DNA of 64,000 nt, taken from NCBI GenBank assembly GCA_024643325.1, contig JAHEND010000035.1:62001-126000 (forward strand), written 5' to 3'. Shown piece by piece: positions 8,221 to 16,616 of the stretch (position 1 is the first letter of the stretch; each line of letters begins with the position of its first letter). The position numbers were made by a program, and so were the translations under genes. The DNA is from Sediminicola sp. GTDB taxonomy: Bacteria > Bacteroidota > Bacteroidia > Flavobacteriales > Flavobacteriaceae. The notes beneath the pieces are model-generated. The model was not told where the DNA came from. It searched no databases and saw only the letters and a program-made list of their open reading frames with translations.

Positions 8221-9306
8221 ATGAAAAATACTGCCCTTACTTCCGTTCACGAATCGCTTGGTGCCAAAATGGTTCCTTTTGCTGGTTATAATATGCCTGT
8301 TTCTTACCAGGGTATTAACGCAGAACACGACACCGTTAGAAATGGCGTGGGCGTTTTTGACGTATCTCATATGGGAGAATTTTTAGTAGAAGGTCCAACA
8401 GCCTTTGATCTGTTACAAAAAGTGACTTCTAATGAGGTAGCCAACTTAAAGCCTGGAAAAGCACAGTATAGCTGTTTCCCAAATGAAACAGGTGGAATTG
8501 TAGACGACCTTATTGTATATATGCTCGCGCCTGAGAAATATTTATTGGTGGTAAACGCTTCAAACATAGACAAGGATTGGGCGCATATTAACACCTACAA
8601 TGAAACTTACAAAGCGCAGCTTAGAAACCTATCAGACGACTATTCCCTTTTAGCCATACAGGGTCCAAAAGCGGTAGAGGCTATGCAGTCGCTCACGAAT
8701 ATTTCATTGGCAGACATTCCCTTTTATCATTTTGAAGTAGGTCCTTTTGCGGGTATTGAACATGTGATTATCTCTGCGACAGGATATACGGGATCAGGAG
8801 GTTTTGAAATTTATTGCAAGAATGAAGAAGCTGCACAGCTTTGGGATAAGGTATTTGAAGCAGGCGCTTCTTATGGCATTAAACCTGTTGGTTTAGCGGC
8901 TAGAGACACCTTGAGATTAGAAATGGGTTATTGCTTATACGGAAATGATATTAATGACCAAACCTCTCCGCTAGAAGCTGGATTGGGTTGGATCACTAAA
9001 TTCTCTAAAGATTTTGTAAACGCATCAGGCTTGGCAGCACAAAAAGAAGCAGGTGTTCAAAGAAAACTTGTGGCTTTTGCGCTAGAAGAAAGAGGTATTC
9101 CTAGACATGATTATCCTATTGTAGACGCGAAAGGAAAAGAGATAGGAATCGTGACCTCTGGTACTATGTCTCCCTCTCTTGGAATTGGAATTGGTCTAGG
9201 TTATGTGTCTGTAGACTACAGTAAATTAGATAGCGAGATTTTTATTCAAGTTAGAAAAAAAGCCCTTAAAGCCTCTGTGGTGAAACTCCCATTCTACAAG
9301 GGTTAA
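8221..9306 (+). CDS. gcvT: glycine cleavage system aminomethyltransferase (T protein)
   Basis: The T protein transfers the aminomethyl carbon from the lipoylated H protein to tetrahydrofolate, releasing ammonia and 5,10-methylene-THF. The 361-residue sequence has the family landmarks [13 protein letters not shown] near residue 41 (catalytic Asp in DVSHM), [14 protein letters not shown] near 185 and [11 protein letters not shown] near 239. Genes for the P and H proteins are not in this window. Downstream genes follow closely (19 and 25 bases). No glycine riboswitch-like structure is seen in the 119 bases upstream. Confidence 0.96.
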   Translation: MKNTALTSVHESLGAKMVPFAGYNMPVSYQGINAEHDTVRNGVGVFDVSHMGEFLVEGPTAFDLLQKVTSNEVANLKPGKAQYSCFPNETGGIVDDLIVYMLAPEKYLLVVNASNIDKDWAHINTYNETYKAQLRNLSDDYSLLAIQGPKAVEAMQSLTNISLADIPFYHFEVGPFAGIEHVIISATGYTGSGGFEIYCKNEEAAQLWDKVFEAGASYGIKPVGLAARDTLRLEMGYCLYGNDINDQTSPLEAGLGWITKFSKDFVNASGLAAQKEAGVQRKLVAFALEERGIPRHDYPIVDAKGKEIGIVTSGTMSPSLGIGIGLGYVSVDYSKLDSEIFIQVRKKALKASVVKLPFYKG

Positions 9307-9325
9307 TACATATAACAAAAGGCTT

Positions 9326-10141
9326 TTGAAAGCAAAAAAGATTTTTATTTTTGGAGCCAGTGGTTTTATTGGAGGGCTTCTATTTAAAGAATTCAACAGA
9401 TTTTACAACACTTTGGGTACCTATTGCACCCAAGAAAATGCCTATGGGAAAAATCAGAAATTCACTTCCTTTAATGTAACAGAGGACTCTGCCTATGAGC
9501 TGTTAGCCAGTGTATCGCCTACTGTAGTTATTTCTGTCATTAGAGGCCCTTTTGACGCGCTCATTACCATGCATCAGCATTTGGCTCAATACGCAAACGA
9601 CTATGGCTGTAAGGTGGTGTTTCTCTCCTCAGCAAATGTATTTGACGCCTATAGCAAATATCCTTCTTACGAATTTGACAAAACACTTTCTGAAAGTATA
9701 TATGGCAGGTTTCAGATTAAAATTGAGCACAGCCTTCAAAAACTTCTCAAAGAAAATCTTTTACTCTTGAGAGCACCCATGGTATTTGGCCCTCAATCTC
9801 CCAGAGTGAAGGAGATTAAACAACTCATTTTAGACAAGGCCCCTATAGAAGTTTTTCCTAACCTGATCATCAATGTGTCTTCTGGAGAAAAAATTTGCCA
9901 GCAAATCCTATTGCTACTTAATCAAGACGCCTCAGGAATTTACCATTTGGGAAGTTCAGACCTTGTACCTCATGAGGAATTTATTCAAGAAATAGTACAT
10001 CAGTTACGTATAGGCAATCCTGTGTATAAGAGAATTTATACCACCAATGAGAATAGATACTTGGCCGTTTTGTCAAAAGATCACCCCTTACCTTTGGAGA
10101 TTACCCATAGTTACAAGGATTGTTTAGAAGCACATTATTAG
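9326..10141 (+). CDS. NAD(P)-binding epimerase/RmlD-like protein
   Basis: The 271-residue protein is an extended short-chain dehydrogenase. The nucleotide-binding loop GASGFIGG lies at residue 10, a VVFLSSANVFD strand near 97, and a truncated YxxxK-like region follows. It resembles dTDP-4-dehydrorhamnose reductase (RmlD) proteins but is somewhat short and has weaker catalytic motifs, so substrate and reaction cannot be named. The start is a TTG at 9326, since no ATG lies between the gcvT stop and the Rossmann loop. It is co-directional with gcvT and the dehydratase gene and probably shares their transcript. Confidence 0.75.
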   Translation: MKAKKIFIFGASGFIGGLLFKEFNRFYNTLGTYCTQENAYGKNQKFTSFNVTEDSAYELLASVSPTVVISVIRGPFDALITMHQHLAQYANDYGCKVVFLSSANVFDAYSKYPSYEFDKTLSESIYGRFQIKIEHSLQKLLKENLLLLRAPMVFGPQSPRVKEIKQLILDKAPIEVFPNLIINVSSGEKICQQILLLLNQDASGIYHLGSSDLVPHEEFIQEIVHQLRIGNPVYKRIYTTNENRYLAVLSKDHPLPLEITHSYKDCLEAHY

Positions 10142-10166
10142 ATTATATTTACAAAAACAGCTATTT

Positions 10167-10457
10167 ATGGAAGCACTAACAGAACCACAGATCACAGAAA
10201 AATTAAAGGCATTACCACATTGGACCTATGCAGACGGCTATCTTATAAGCACTTTTCAGTTTAATGACTTTAAAGAGTGTTTCTCTGCCATGGCTAGAAT
10301 TGCCTTTGAGTGCGAGTCTCATGGACACCACCCAGACTGGAGCAATAGATACAACAGGCTGCTCATTAAACTGATCACCCACGATGCTAAGGGTGTTACT
10401 CAAAAAGACTTTGACCTAGCTGAAAGCATTGAAGAATGTATGATCAGTAAAGGATAA
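10167..10457 (+). CDS. pterin-4a-carbinolamine dehydratase (4a-hydroxytetrahydrobiopterin dehydratase)
   Basis: This small 96-residue enzyme recycles the carbinolamine form of tetrahydropterin, usually for phenylalanine hydroxylase; in many bacteria it occurs without that partner. The signature HGHHPDWSNRYN near residue 53, followed by ITHDAKGVTQKDF, is diagnostic of the PCD/DCoH fold. It lies 25 bases after the epimerase-like gene and 40 bases before yebC. No hydroxylase gene is in this window. Confidence 0.93.
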   Translation: MEALTEPQITEKLKALPHWTYADGYLISTFQFNDFKECFSAMARIAFECESHGHHPDWSNRYNRLLIKLITHDAKGVTQKDFDLAESIEECMISKG

Positions 10458-10463
10458 AAATAT

Positions 10464-10471
10464 TAAATTTG
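10464..10471 (+). promoter_or_regulatory. -7 promoter element upstream of yebC (TAAATTTG)
   Basis: TAAATTTG matches the TAnnTTTG consensus and lies 26 bases before the yebC ATG, giving a leader of about 20 bases. A TTG -33 box is not obvious. It suggests yebC has its own promoter besides read-through from the preceding genes. Confidence 0.45.
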
Positions 10472-10497
10472 ACACTTTAAACAGAAATACATCTACT

Positions 10498-11211
10498 ATG
10501 GGAAGAGCTTTTGAATTTAGAAAAGCACGAAAAATGAAACGTTGGTCTGCCATGTCTAAGGCCTTTACTAGAATTGGTAAAGACATTGTAATGGCTGTTA
10601 AAGAAGGGGGGCCAGATCCAGATTCAAATTCCAGACTAAGGGCTGTAATTCAGAATGCCAAGTCTGTAAATATGCCTAAGGACAACGTAGAGCGTGCCAT
10701 AAAAAGAGCTTCTGATAAAAGTTTGGGGGATTATAAAGAGGTTTTGTTTGAGGGCTATGGACCTCACGGGATTGCCATATTAGTAGAAACGGCTACAGAC
10801 AACAATACCAGAACAGTAGCCAATATTAGAAGTTACTTTAATAAGTGTAATGGAAATATGGGCACCTCGGGTTCTGTGGAATTTATGTTTGACCACACGT
10901 GTAATTTTAGGATTCCAGCAGAGGGAATTGATCCGGAGGAATTAGAATTAGAACTGATAGACTTTGGTGCAGAAGAGGTTTTTGTAGATGAAGAAGAGGG
11001 TATTTTAATTTACGCGCCATTTGAAAGTTTTGGTGCCATTCAAAAAGAATTAGAATCTAGAGGACTAGAAATTTTATCTTCAGGTTTTGAGCGCATTCCT
11101 CAAGTGACCAAACAACTCACAGAAGAAGAGGCTGCAGATGTGGAGAAACTTCTAGAAAAAATAGAAGAAGACGACGACGTTCAAAACGTATACCACTCTA
11201 TGCAGGAATAA
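10498..11211 (+). CDS. YebC/PmpR family DNA-binding transcriptional regulator or translation factor
   Basis: The 237-residue protein opens with GRAFEFRKARKMKRW and continues with ARIGKDI-like and GPDPDSNSRLRAVIQNAK segments, then GYGPHGIAILVETATDNN, all conserved in the YebC/TACO1 family. Family members are described as transcriptional regulators, and more recently as helpers in translating difficult proline stretches; which applies here cannot be read from sequence. The C-terminus is acidic. A strong bidirectional terminator follows. Confidence 0.94.
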   Translation: MGRAFEFRKARKMKRWSAMSKAFTRIGKDIVMAVKEGGPDPDSNSRLRAVIQNAKSVNMPKDNVERAIKRASDKSLGDYKEVLFEGYGPHGIAILVETATDNNTRTVANIRSYFNKCNGNMGTSGSVEFMFDHTCNFRIPAEGIDPEELELELIDFGAEEVFVDEEEGILIYAPFESFGAIQKELESRGLEILSSGFERIPQVTKQLTEEEAADVEKLLEKIEEDDDVQNVYHSMQE

Positions 11212-11226
11212 TTTTCTGGTATTCAA

Positions 11227-11263
11227 TAAAAAAAAAGCGGGGCCAATGGCCCCGCTTTTTTTT
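11227..11263. terminator. bidirectional rho-independent terminator
   Basis: GCGGGGCC (11237-11244) pairs with GGCCCCGC (11248-11255) around the loop AAT, flanked by A and T runs on both sides. It therefore works in both directions and ends both yebC (plus) and the acyltransferase gene (minus). Confidence 0.92.
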
Positions 11264-11264
11264 G

Positions 11265-11819
11265 CTAATCTTTTTCAGGAAAAAATCCCTGATCCGGGTT
11301 CTTACCTAATGTTCCGTCAAAAAATACTTCGTAAGTTTTAAAGTCTGCTGTTTTATCTGAAGTGGTCCAAATGGGGGCATTCATTTTTATTTCTTTCTTT
11401 CCATAATCAAAAGAGATCAAAATGATTGGCACATTTGCTGTTTTGGCTATATAATAAAATCCTGTTTTCCATTGGTATACTCTCTTTCTTGTTCCCTCAG
11501 GTGAAAGCGCTAGTCTAAACACTTCTCGCTCTTTGAAAAGTTGCGCTATTGCAGATACCGTATCTGAATTTTTTGTGCGATCTATGGGTGCACCTCCTGT
11601 CCATCTAAAAAACCATCCATAAGGCCAGTTGAATAAACTTTTCTTACCCACGTAGTTAATTTCAATATTCATGATTTTTCTAATCACCAATCCCATCAAA
11701 AAATCCCAATTAGAGGTATGTGGCACAACAATAAATACACATTTTTTCACAGTAGGAAATGAACCATTAAAGGTCCAACCCATGAGATTGTAAAAAATAA
11801 ATTTAGCTAATAAACGCAT
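11265..11819 (-). CDS. lysophospholipid acyltransferase-family protein
   Basis: The 184-residue membrane-associated protein has the PlsC-type motif HTSNWDF (HxxxxD) at residue 34 and SPEGTR near residue 112, the paired catalytic and glycerophosphate-binding motifs of the family. It is shorter than typical PlsC, like the small acyltransferases common in Bacteroidota. The likely role is acyl transfer to lysophosphatidate or another lipid; the substrate is not certain. It lies 58 bases downstream of kdsB on the same strand, so an envelope-lipid context is plausible. Confidence 0.82.
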   Translation of the reverse strand: MRLLAKFIFYNLMGWTFNGSFPTVKKCVFIVVPHTSNWDFLMGLVIRKIMNIEINYVGKKSLFNWPYGWFFRWTGGAPIDRTKNSDTVSAIAQLFKEREVFRLALSPEGTRKRVYQWKTGFYYIAKTANVPIILISFDYGKKEIKMNAPIWTTSDKTADFKTYEVFFDGTLGKNPDQGFFPEKD

Positions 11820-11877
11820 GCTAAGAATTGGTTTAAATTAAATTTATTGGCGTCAAAATAAACAGAAATTAATGGTT

Positions 11878-12606
11878 TTAAGCACCCCACTCTCTTCTAG
11901 CTTTTTCTAAATCTTCTGGAACGTCTATTCCAATACCCCTATGGGATGTTTGCACCATTTGAATGGTGTGACCGTGTTCTAAATATCTAATAGCCTCTAT
12001 TTTCTCTGCTTTTTCCAAAGGCCCCATGAGCATTTTTGGAAAAGCTTCTAAAGCTTCCTTTCTAAAGGCATATACTCCTTTATGTCTATAGTAAGTAACT
12101 GCTGAGCTCTCTCTTGGATATGGTATGGCTGCTCTTGAAAAGTACAAGGCTTGATCCCTTAAATTCACAATAACCTTTACAGCGTTTGGGTTGTCTATTT
12201 CCTCTTGCTTTGAGATGGGATACATGAGGGAGGCTAGGGATATTTTCTTTTGGGCATCGGCGGTGAAAACCGCCAATAAATCCCTTAAACTTTCAGAATC
12301 TATAAAAGGTTCGTCGCCCTGAACATTGACAATAACGTCTGCTGTTAGTTCTTTTGCTGCTGCGGCAATTCTGTCAGAGCCACATTCAAATTCACCTTGA
12401 CTCATCATAGGTGTACCACCTATTTCTTGTATTAAATCAAATATGACCTGGTGGTCTGTGACTACGTATACTTCGCTAAATAATCCGCTGGCTAAAGTAG
12501 CTTCGTAAGTTCTTTGAATGACTGATTTACCTCCTAAATCTTGCAAGAGTTTGGCTGGAAATCTAGAGGCCGCATAACGGGCCGGTATCATGGCAATTGC
12601 CTTCAT
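11878..12606 (-). CDS. kdsB: 3-deoxy-manno-octulosonate cytidylyltransferase
   Basis: KdsB activates Kdo as CMP-Kdo for the inner core of lipopolysaccharide. The nucleotide-binding start AMIPARYAASRFPAKLL (residue 4), the NVQGDEPFI loop near residue 93 and ALYFSRAAIPYPR near residue 132 are family hallmarks. At 242 residues it is the usual length. Its own promoter lies at 12624-12656, partly inside the end of the helicase gene. The acyltransferase gene follows on the same strand. Confidence 0.96.
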   Translation of the reverse strand: MKAIAMIPARYAASRFPAKLLQDLGGKSVIQRTYEATLASGLFSEVYVVTDHQVIFDLIQEIGGTPMMSQGEFECGSDRIAAAAKELTADVIVNVQGDEPFIDSESLRDLLAVFTADAQKKISLASLMYPISKQEEIDNPNAVKVIVNLRDQALYFSRAAIPYPRESSAVTYYRHKGVYAFRKEALEAFPKMLMGPLEKAEKIEAIRYLEHGHTIQMVQTSHRGIGIDVPEDLEKARREWGA

Positions 12607-12623
12607 ATAGATAGATTATGATT

Positions 12624-12656
12624 CAAATATAAGGGGTCTTGTTAGTTATCTTCAAA
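12624..12656 (-). promoter_or_regulatory. kdsB promoter (TTTG-N21-TATATTTG)
   Basis: On the minus strand TTTG (12656-12653) is followed after 21 bases by TATATTTG (12631-12624), matching both halves of the Bacteroidota housekeeping promoter. The -33 half overlaps the 3' end of the helicase gene. The leader would be about 14 bases. Confidence 0.65.
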
Positions 12657-14072
12657 AAAATCTCCCTTAAATCCTATGAGGTATAATTTTTTCTTGGCCC
12701 TAGTAATGGCTGTATACAGCCAACGCAAATACTCTTTATCAATTCCATTGGGCAAATAGGGCTGCTCTACAAAAACAGTGTCCCACTGCCCTCCTTGAGA
12801 TTTGTGACAGGTAATTGCGTAAGAGAATTTCACTTGTAATGCGTTAAAGTATTTGTTGTTTTTAATGCCTAAAAAACGCTTGTAATTAGATTTTTCACTG
12901 GCGTAATCTTCGGAGACTGCTTGGTATAGCTTGTTCCCGTCTTCATAAGATAAGGAAGGAGATTCTGCAGCTATGGTGTCTAAAAGCAGGGTAGTTTCAA
13001 AAGGTTTTTGATTGGAATAATCTACCATTCTCACCTTTACCTCTGCAAACCTAAATCCGTAAAGTTCCTTAATGGCAAAAATTTCCAATATCTCAATGAT
13101 GTCACCATTGGCTATAAAACCTGCTTCTGAGGTAGTGTCTAGCCAAAAATAATTGTTTTTAACCACCATCATATAATCTCCTGCTGCCAATTCGTGTTCT
13201 AAAAAAAGAATCCTGTTTCGAATACTTTCATTGTATTGATTGGCCCGTTTGTTGGAACGGACTATAAATGCGGTTTCCTCCTTGCCGCCAGTAGCATAGG
13301 CGTCTTCTATTGCTTCTTGAATTTCATGCCCATCTATAAGCCTAACAATATCTTTATAATGATCTAGTGAAAACTTAAAAGTCTCAAAAAAATCGCTCTC
13401 TAGTTGGTCTCTTAATAAAGTGGCATTGAACAGTATCCCTGAATCTGCTGCCTGTCGCACTACCTCATTTAAAGTGATTAGAGGGACTTTTTTACTGTAA
13501 TTAAATTGAAGGGTCTCTTCATTTAAAGCTGGACTCAGAGAAAGGTGTACTGGTGGCAATTGAGCCACATCTCCCACCAATACTAATTTACATTTGTGAC
13601 CTGTATATACATAGGTAATGAGATCGTCTAGTAAGGAAGTGTTGTTTTTCCCTCCCTCAGGAGTGTCTGGGATCATTGAAGCCTCATCTACAATAAAAAT
13701 AGTATGACGGTGCTTATTTGGTGCTTTGGTAAATTGAATACCTCCCCCAGCGGCTTTTTTAGGGAAATATATTTTCCTGTGAATAGTAAACGCTTCTGTT
13801 TTGGCATAACCTGCCATTACTTTAGCAGCCCTTCCTGTTGGAGCCATGAGTACTGACTTGTACTTAATTTGCCACAACTGATTGACCAAGGTCCCTATCA
13901 AGGTAGTCTTCCCTGTTCCCGCATATCCTTTTAATAACAGGAGCTCTTCTTTGTTGTCATTACACACAAATTGTGCAAAGGCTTCGAGCGCACGCTCTTG
14001 GGTGAGGGTAGGCTCATGGGGAAAGGAGGTCTTTAGTTTTTTGTAAAAATCTATGGGAGAAGCAGTTGTCAT
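12642..14072 (-). CDS. RecD-like ATP-dependent DNA helicase (superfamily 1)
   Basis: The 476-residue SF1B helicase has the Walker A motif GYAGTGKTTLIG near residue 49, Walker B IFIVDEASMI near 127, a LVLVGDVAQLPPV motif near 166, and the C-terminal UvrD-like element ITCHKSQGGQWDTV with YTAITRAKKKLYL. This is the stand-alone RecD-like type common in Bacteroidota, not a subunit of a RecBCD complex; no recB or recC is nearby. I chose the ATG at 14072. A longer reading frame from a TTG at 14105 adds a hydrophobic stretch (MPLILRIIFGA) that does not fit the family. Confidence 0.88.
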   Translation of the reverse strand: MTTASPIDFYKKLKTSFPHEPTLTQERALEAFAQFVCNDNKEELLLLKGYAGTGKTTLIGTLVNQLWQIKYKSVLMAPTGRAAKVMAGYAKTEAFTIHRKIYFPKKAAGGGIQFTKAPNKHRHTIFIVDEASMIPDTPEGGKNNTSLLDDLITYVYTGHKCKLVLVGDVAQLPPVHLSLSPALNEETLQFNYSKKVPLITLNEVVRQAADSGILFNATLLRDQLESDFFETFKFSLDHYKDIVRLIDGHEIQEAIEDAYATGGKEETAFIVRSNKRANQYNESIRNRILFLEHELAAGDYMMVVKNNYFWLDTTSEAGFIANGDIIEILEIFAIKELYGFRFAEVKVRMVDYSNQKPFETTLLLDTIAAESPSLSYEDGNKLYQAVSEDYASEKSNYKRFLGIKNNKYFNALQVKFSYAITCHKSQGGQWDTVFVEQPYLPNGIDKEYLRWLYTAITRAKKKLYLIGFKGDFFEDN

Positions 14073-14110
14073 AGCCCCAAAGATAATGCGTAAAATTAAG
14101 GGCAAATACT

Positions 14111-14139
14111 TTTGCGATTAAAAAAAAATTGTAGATTTG
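14111..14139 (+). promoter_or_regulatory. promoter (TTTG-N17-TAGATTTG) of the pilin-like/DUF3822/rsmD operon
   Basis: TTTG at 14111-14114 and TAGATTTG at 14132-14139 are 17 bases apart, fitting the Bacteroidota -33/-7 pattern. The leader would be about 30 bases before the ATG at 14173. Confidence 0.6.
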
Positions 14140-14172
14140 TGAAACCACTAAATTTTAAATAAGACTATTATA

Positions 14173-14823
14173 ATGAAGACTGTATTAAAACTTGTACTTT
14201 GGGTTCTTTCGATTGTATTTGCATACATGATATACCTTTCTGTAAACGCCCCTATTGAATTTAAAAAAGTAAAGCAAGAGCGTTTTACAGCTGTTATTAA
14301 TGTTATGAAAGACATTCGAAATGCTCAAGAAGCACACAAAACAGTTAGAGGTGAATATGCTTCAGATTTCAATTCTTTAATACAATTTGTAGATAGTTCT
14401 CAATATATCATTACACAACAAAGAGATTCTTCTTTTTACGAATTTAACAAAGTGTATAGAATAGATATGCTTAAAGAGGTTAAAATCATTGATACTCTAG
14501 GCTTTGTTTCCGTAAAAGATTCTTTGTTTAAAAATGACATGCGCTATAAGAATATGATGAATGTTCCTTTTGCAGCAAATGGAGAGAAATTTAAGATGGA
14601 AGCAAAAGTGATTCGCAAGAATGATTACAGGGTGCCTGTTTTTAAAATTTCTGTTGACAAAAAGACCATACTTTACGACCAAGATCCAGACTTATTAGCT
14701 GCTGAAAATGCTCAGATGAGTGTAGATGAAGTGAATGGTTCTCAAATTATAGTAGGTTCTTTAGTAGATGTTAGTAACAGTGGAAACTGGCCTCCTATCT
14801 ACGATAAGAAAAAACAAAACTAA
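14173..14823 (+). CDS. hypothetical single-pass membrane protein with pilin-like architecture
   Basis: I do not recognise a named family. The 216-residue protein has a short cytoplasmic lead (MKTV), a hydrophobic segment at about residues 4-24, then a helical stretch (VMKDIRNAQEAHKTVRGEYASDF) that resembles the N-terminal helix and first loop of type II secretion pseudopilins. The rest would be a periplasmic domain. It is the first gene of a tight cluster with a DUF3822 gene (7 bases) and rsmD. A role in an envelope machine is only an inference from the pilin-like start. Confidence 0.7.
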   Translation: MKTVLKLVLWVLSIVFAYMIYLSVNAPIEFKKVKQERFTAVINVMKDIRNAQEAHKTVRGEYASDFNSLIQFVDSSQYIITQQRDSSFYEFNKVYRIDMLKEVKIIDTLGFVSVKDSLFKNDMRYKNMMNVPFAANGEKFKMEAKVIRKNDYRVPVFKISVDKKTILYDQDPDLLAAENAQMSVDEVNGSQIIVGSLVDVSNSGNWPPIYDKKKQN

Positions 14824-14830
14824 GGATCAT

Positions 14831-15640
14831 TTGAACAAGGAAGACCGTTCATATCAAAATACTAGACTGTCCATTCAATTGAGTTTGAATGGACTTTCTT
14901 TTTGTATTACAGACAAAGTAAGTCAGGAACTCATTGAGGTACAGCGCATGCGTTTTTCTGCACCACTCTCAGAGAATGAGTTAAAAGGAACGTTGCGTCA
15001 ATTTTTAGAATCTCATCATGTTCCAGCCAGATCCTATGAATCTGTAGTAGTCATACATAGCAATGCATTATTCAATATTGTTCCACAGGCTTTATTTGAT
15101 CCGTCTAAATTAAATGATTATGTGAAATTTAATGCACAGCTATTACCCCATGATGAATTAGCTTACGACACCATTGCCCATAAAGACATGCTTGTAGTAT
15201 ATGTACCATTTACTGCAGCGAACAACTATATTTTTGATTGTTTTGGTCCTTTCGACTATAAGCATCACGTTGCATTGCACTTAGAGGAATTACTGAGTAT
15301 TGAGCATGATGCTTCGGAGAAAGCTTGTTATGCCCATATAGATCAGGGCACTTTGAATTTAACTGTCATTAAAAACAAGAAGCTGCAATTCTTTAATAGT
15401 TTTCAAATTGGGAGCACAGAAGACCTCCTCTATTACATTCTATTTAGTTTAGAGCAATTAGAATTAGATCCTAAAGAAGTTCACATGCTTTTTTATGGAG
15501 AAACCACGGAAGCGGAGCCTTATTATAAAAAAGCATTACAATACCTTAATCATTGTAGTATTTATAGGCCTAGTTTTACACAAAAAATACCTGCCCATTT
15601 AATGGACTATCACTTTGATAGAATCATCTTAAACGCTTAA
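14831..15640 (+). CDS. DUF3822 family protein
   Basis: The 269-residue soluble protein has no catalytic motif that I can name; its sequence and its place just upstream of rsmD match the Bacteroidota DUF3822 family. The start is most likely the TTG at 14831, seven bases after the preceding stop. An in-frame ATG at 14768 would force a 56-base overlap with the pilin-like gene and adds residues that do not look conserved. It is two bases from rsmD, so translation is probably coupled. Its partner upstream is a pilin-like membrane protein. Confidence 0.75.
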   Translation: MNKEDRSYQNTRLSIQLSLNGLSFCITDKVSQELIEVQRMRFSAPLSENELKGTLRQFLESHHVPARSYESVVVIHSNALFNIVPQALFDPSKLNDYVKFNAQLLPHDELAYDTIAHKDMLVVYVPFTAANNYIFDCFGPFDYKHHVALHLEELLSIEHDASEKACYAHIDQGTLNLTVIKNKKLQFFNSFQIGSTEDLLYYILFSLEQLELDPKEVHMLFYGETTEAEPYYKKALQYLNHCSIYRPSFTQKIPAHLMDYHFDRIILNA

Positions 15641-15642
15641 TC

Positions 15643-16179
15643 ATGCGAATTATTTCAGGCCAACACAAGGGACGAAAAATTTCAGCGCCCAAACAACTTC
15701 CTGTCAGACCTACAACTGATATGGCTAAGGAAGCATTATTCAACATTATTAATAACCAATATTATTTGGATGAGATTAGTGTTTTGGACCTGTTCTCAGG
15801 TAGTGGAAATATTTCTTATGAATTTGCCTCAAGGGGTGTTAATGCGATTACTGCAGTAGAAATTCATGCAGGATGCACTCAATTTATTACTGAGATGGCA
15901 GAAAAACTAGACATGCCTATTGAGGTGATTAAAAGTGATGTTTATACCTACCTCCAAAAAACATCAAAAAAATTCGATATTATTTTTGCAGACCCTCCAT
16001 ATGCTTTGCCTTTAGAAGAATTTCAACAAATTGCCCAAATGGCCTTTGAGAAAGAATTAATCTTAGAAGGGGGTGTTCTAGTTATTGAACACGAGAAACA
16101 TATGGACCTATCTGAAACCCCTAACTTTAGGGAAGCTAGAAGGTATGGATCTAGTGTGTTTAGTTTTTTTGAAAAATAA
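15643..16179 (+). CDS. rsmD: 16S rRNA (guanine966-N2)-methyltransferase RsmD
   Basis: RsmD methylates G966 of 16S rRNA on the 30S subunit using S-adenosylmethionine. The N-terminal MRIISGQHKGRKISAPK, the PTTDMAKEALFNII helix near residue 28, the SAM-binding VLDLFSGSGNISYEFASRG at about 47 and the catalytic ADPPYALP near 118 are all present. The length of 178 residues is normal. It is the last gene of the operon that starts at 14173, and it meets the RNase P RNA gene head-on. Confidence 0.95.
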   Translation: MRIISGQHKGRKISAPKQLPVRPTTDMAKEALFNIINNQYYLDEISVLDLFSGSGNISYEFASRGVNAITAVEIHAGCTQFITEMAEKLDMPIEVIKSDVYTYLQKTSKKFDIIFADPPYALPLEEFQQIAQMAFEKELILEGGVLVIEHEKHMDLSETPNFREARRYGSSVFSFFEK

Positions 16180-16183
16180 AAAA

Positions 16184-16482
16184 AGCAGGCCATAAGCCGG
16201 ATTCTGTAACGTTATAAACGCCCTTATCATTTATCTAGGCCTTGAATTACTCCAAGGCTCAAACCGCCTACCCTCTGACTCGAACTTGCCGCCCTCAAAC
16301 GTCAGTTTACATGGCGTTGCACCGCATAGAGTTTACCTGGTTTCACTACAGCATTACCTGTACCTGCTTTCTGTTGCACTTGTCCTCGCTTCTCAACGGA
16401 CGGGCGTTACCCGCTATGCTGCAATAGGGTGTCCGGACTTTCCTCTGATGGATTAACCACCAGCGATAAGGCAGCCTGCTTG
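16184..16482 (-). ncRNA. rnpB: RNase P RNA component, bacterial type A
   Basis: Read on the minus strand, the sequence opens AAGCAGGCTGCC and carries the universal block GAGGAAAGTCCGGAC, then GAAGCGAGGACAAGTGCAACAGAAA-type core sequence, and ends ACAGAATCCGGCTTAT, which pairs back to the 5' block. The ends GGCCUGC/GCAGGC close helix P1 and a U-rich run follows as terminator. The RNA is the catalytic subunit that trims the 5' ends of tRNA precursors. At about 300 nucleotides it is compact for type A. A TATATTTG box lies immediately upstream at 16487-16494. Confidence 0.96.
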
Positions 16483-16486
16483 GATA

Positions 16487-16494
16487 CAAATATA
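16487..16494 (-). promoter_or_regulatory. -7 promoter element of rnpB (TATATTTG)
   Basis: A perfect TAnnTTTG match lies 4 bases before the predicted RNase P RNA 5' end, the expected distance for a -7 box. Confidence 0.65.
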
Positions 16495-16582
16495 GGGAGA
16501 ACTCTAATAGAAATGCTTTCTATTTGTTAATAAAAGTAGCATAATATCTCATTGCAAAGACCTTACAAAGCCCTACTATTTT

Positions 16583-16590
16583 TATATTTG
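16583..16590 (+). promoter_or_regulatory. -7 promoter element of dnaX (TATATTTG)
   Basis: A perfect TAnnTTTG match lies 26 bases before the TTG start of dnaX. A TTGC at 16552-16555 is rather far upstream (about 28 bases) to be a canonical -33 box. Confidence 0.5.
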
Positions 16591-16616
16591 TAAAGTACCT
16601 TTAAAAAGACATCCTA

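Noticed and set aside
8098-8370. Minus-strand reading frame across the start of gcvT
   Set aside because: It overlaps the conserved 5' coding part of gcvT and has no protein-like features; shadow frame.
14073-14105. N-terminal extension of the RecD-like helicase from a TTG
   Set aside because: Adds a hydrophobic stretch not expected in a soluble helicase; the ATG at 14072 is a better start.
16242-16427. 61-codon plus-strand reading frame
   Set aside because: It lies wholly within the RNase P RNA gene on the other strand; the RNA assignment explains the sequence.
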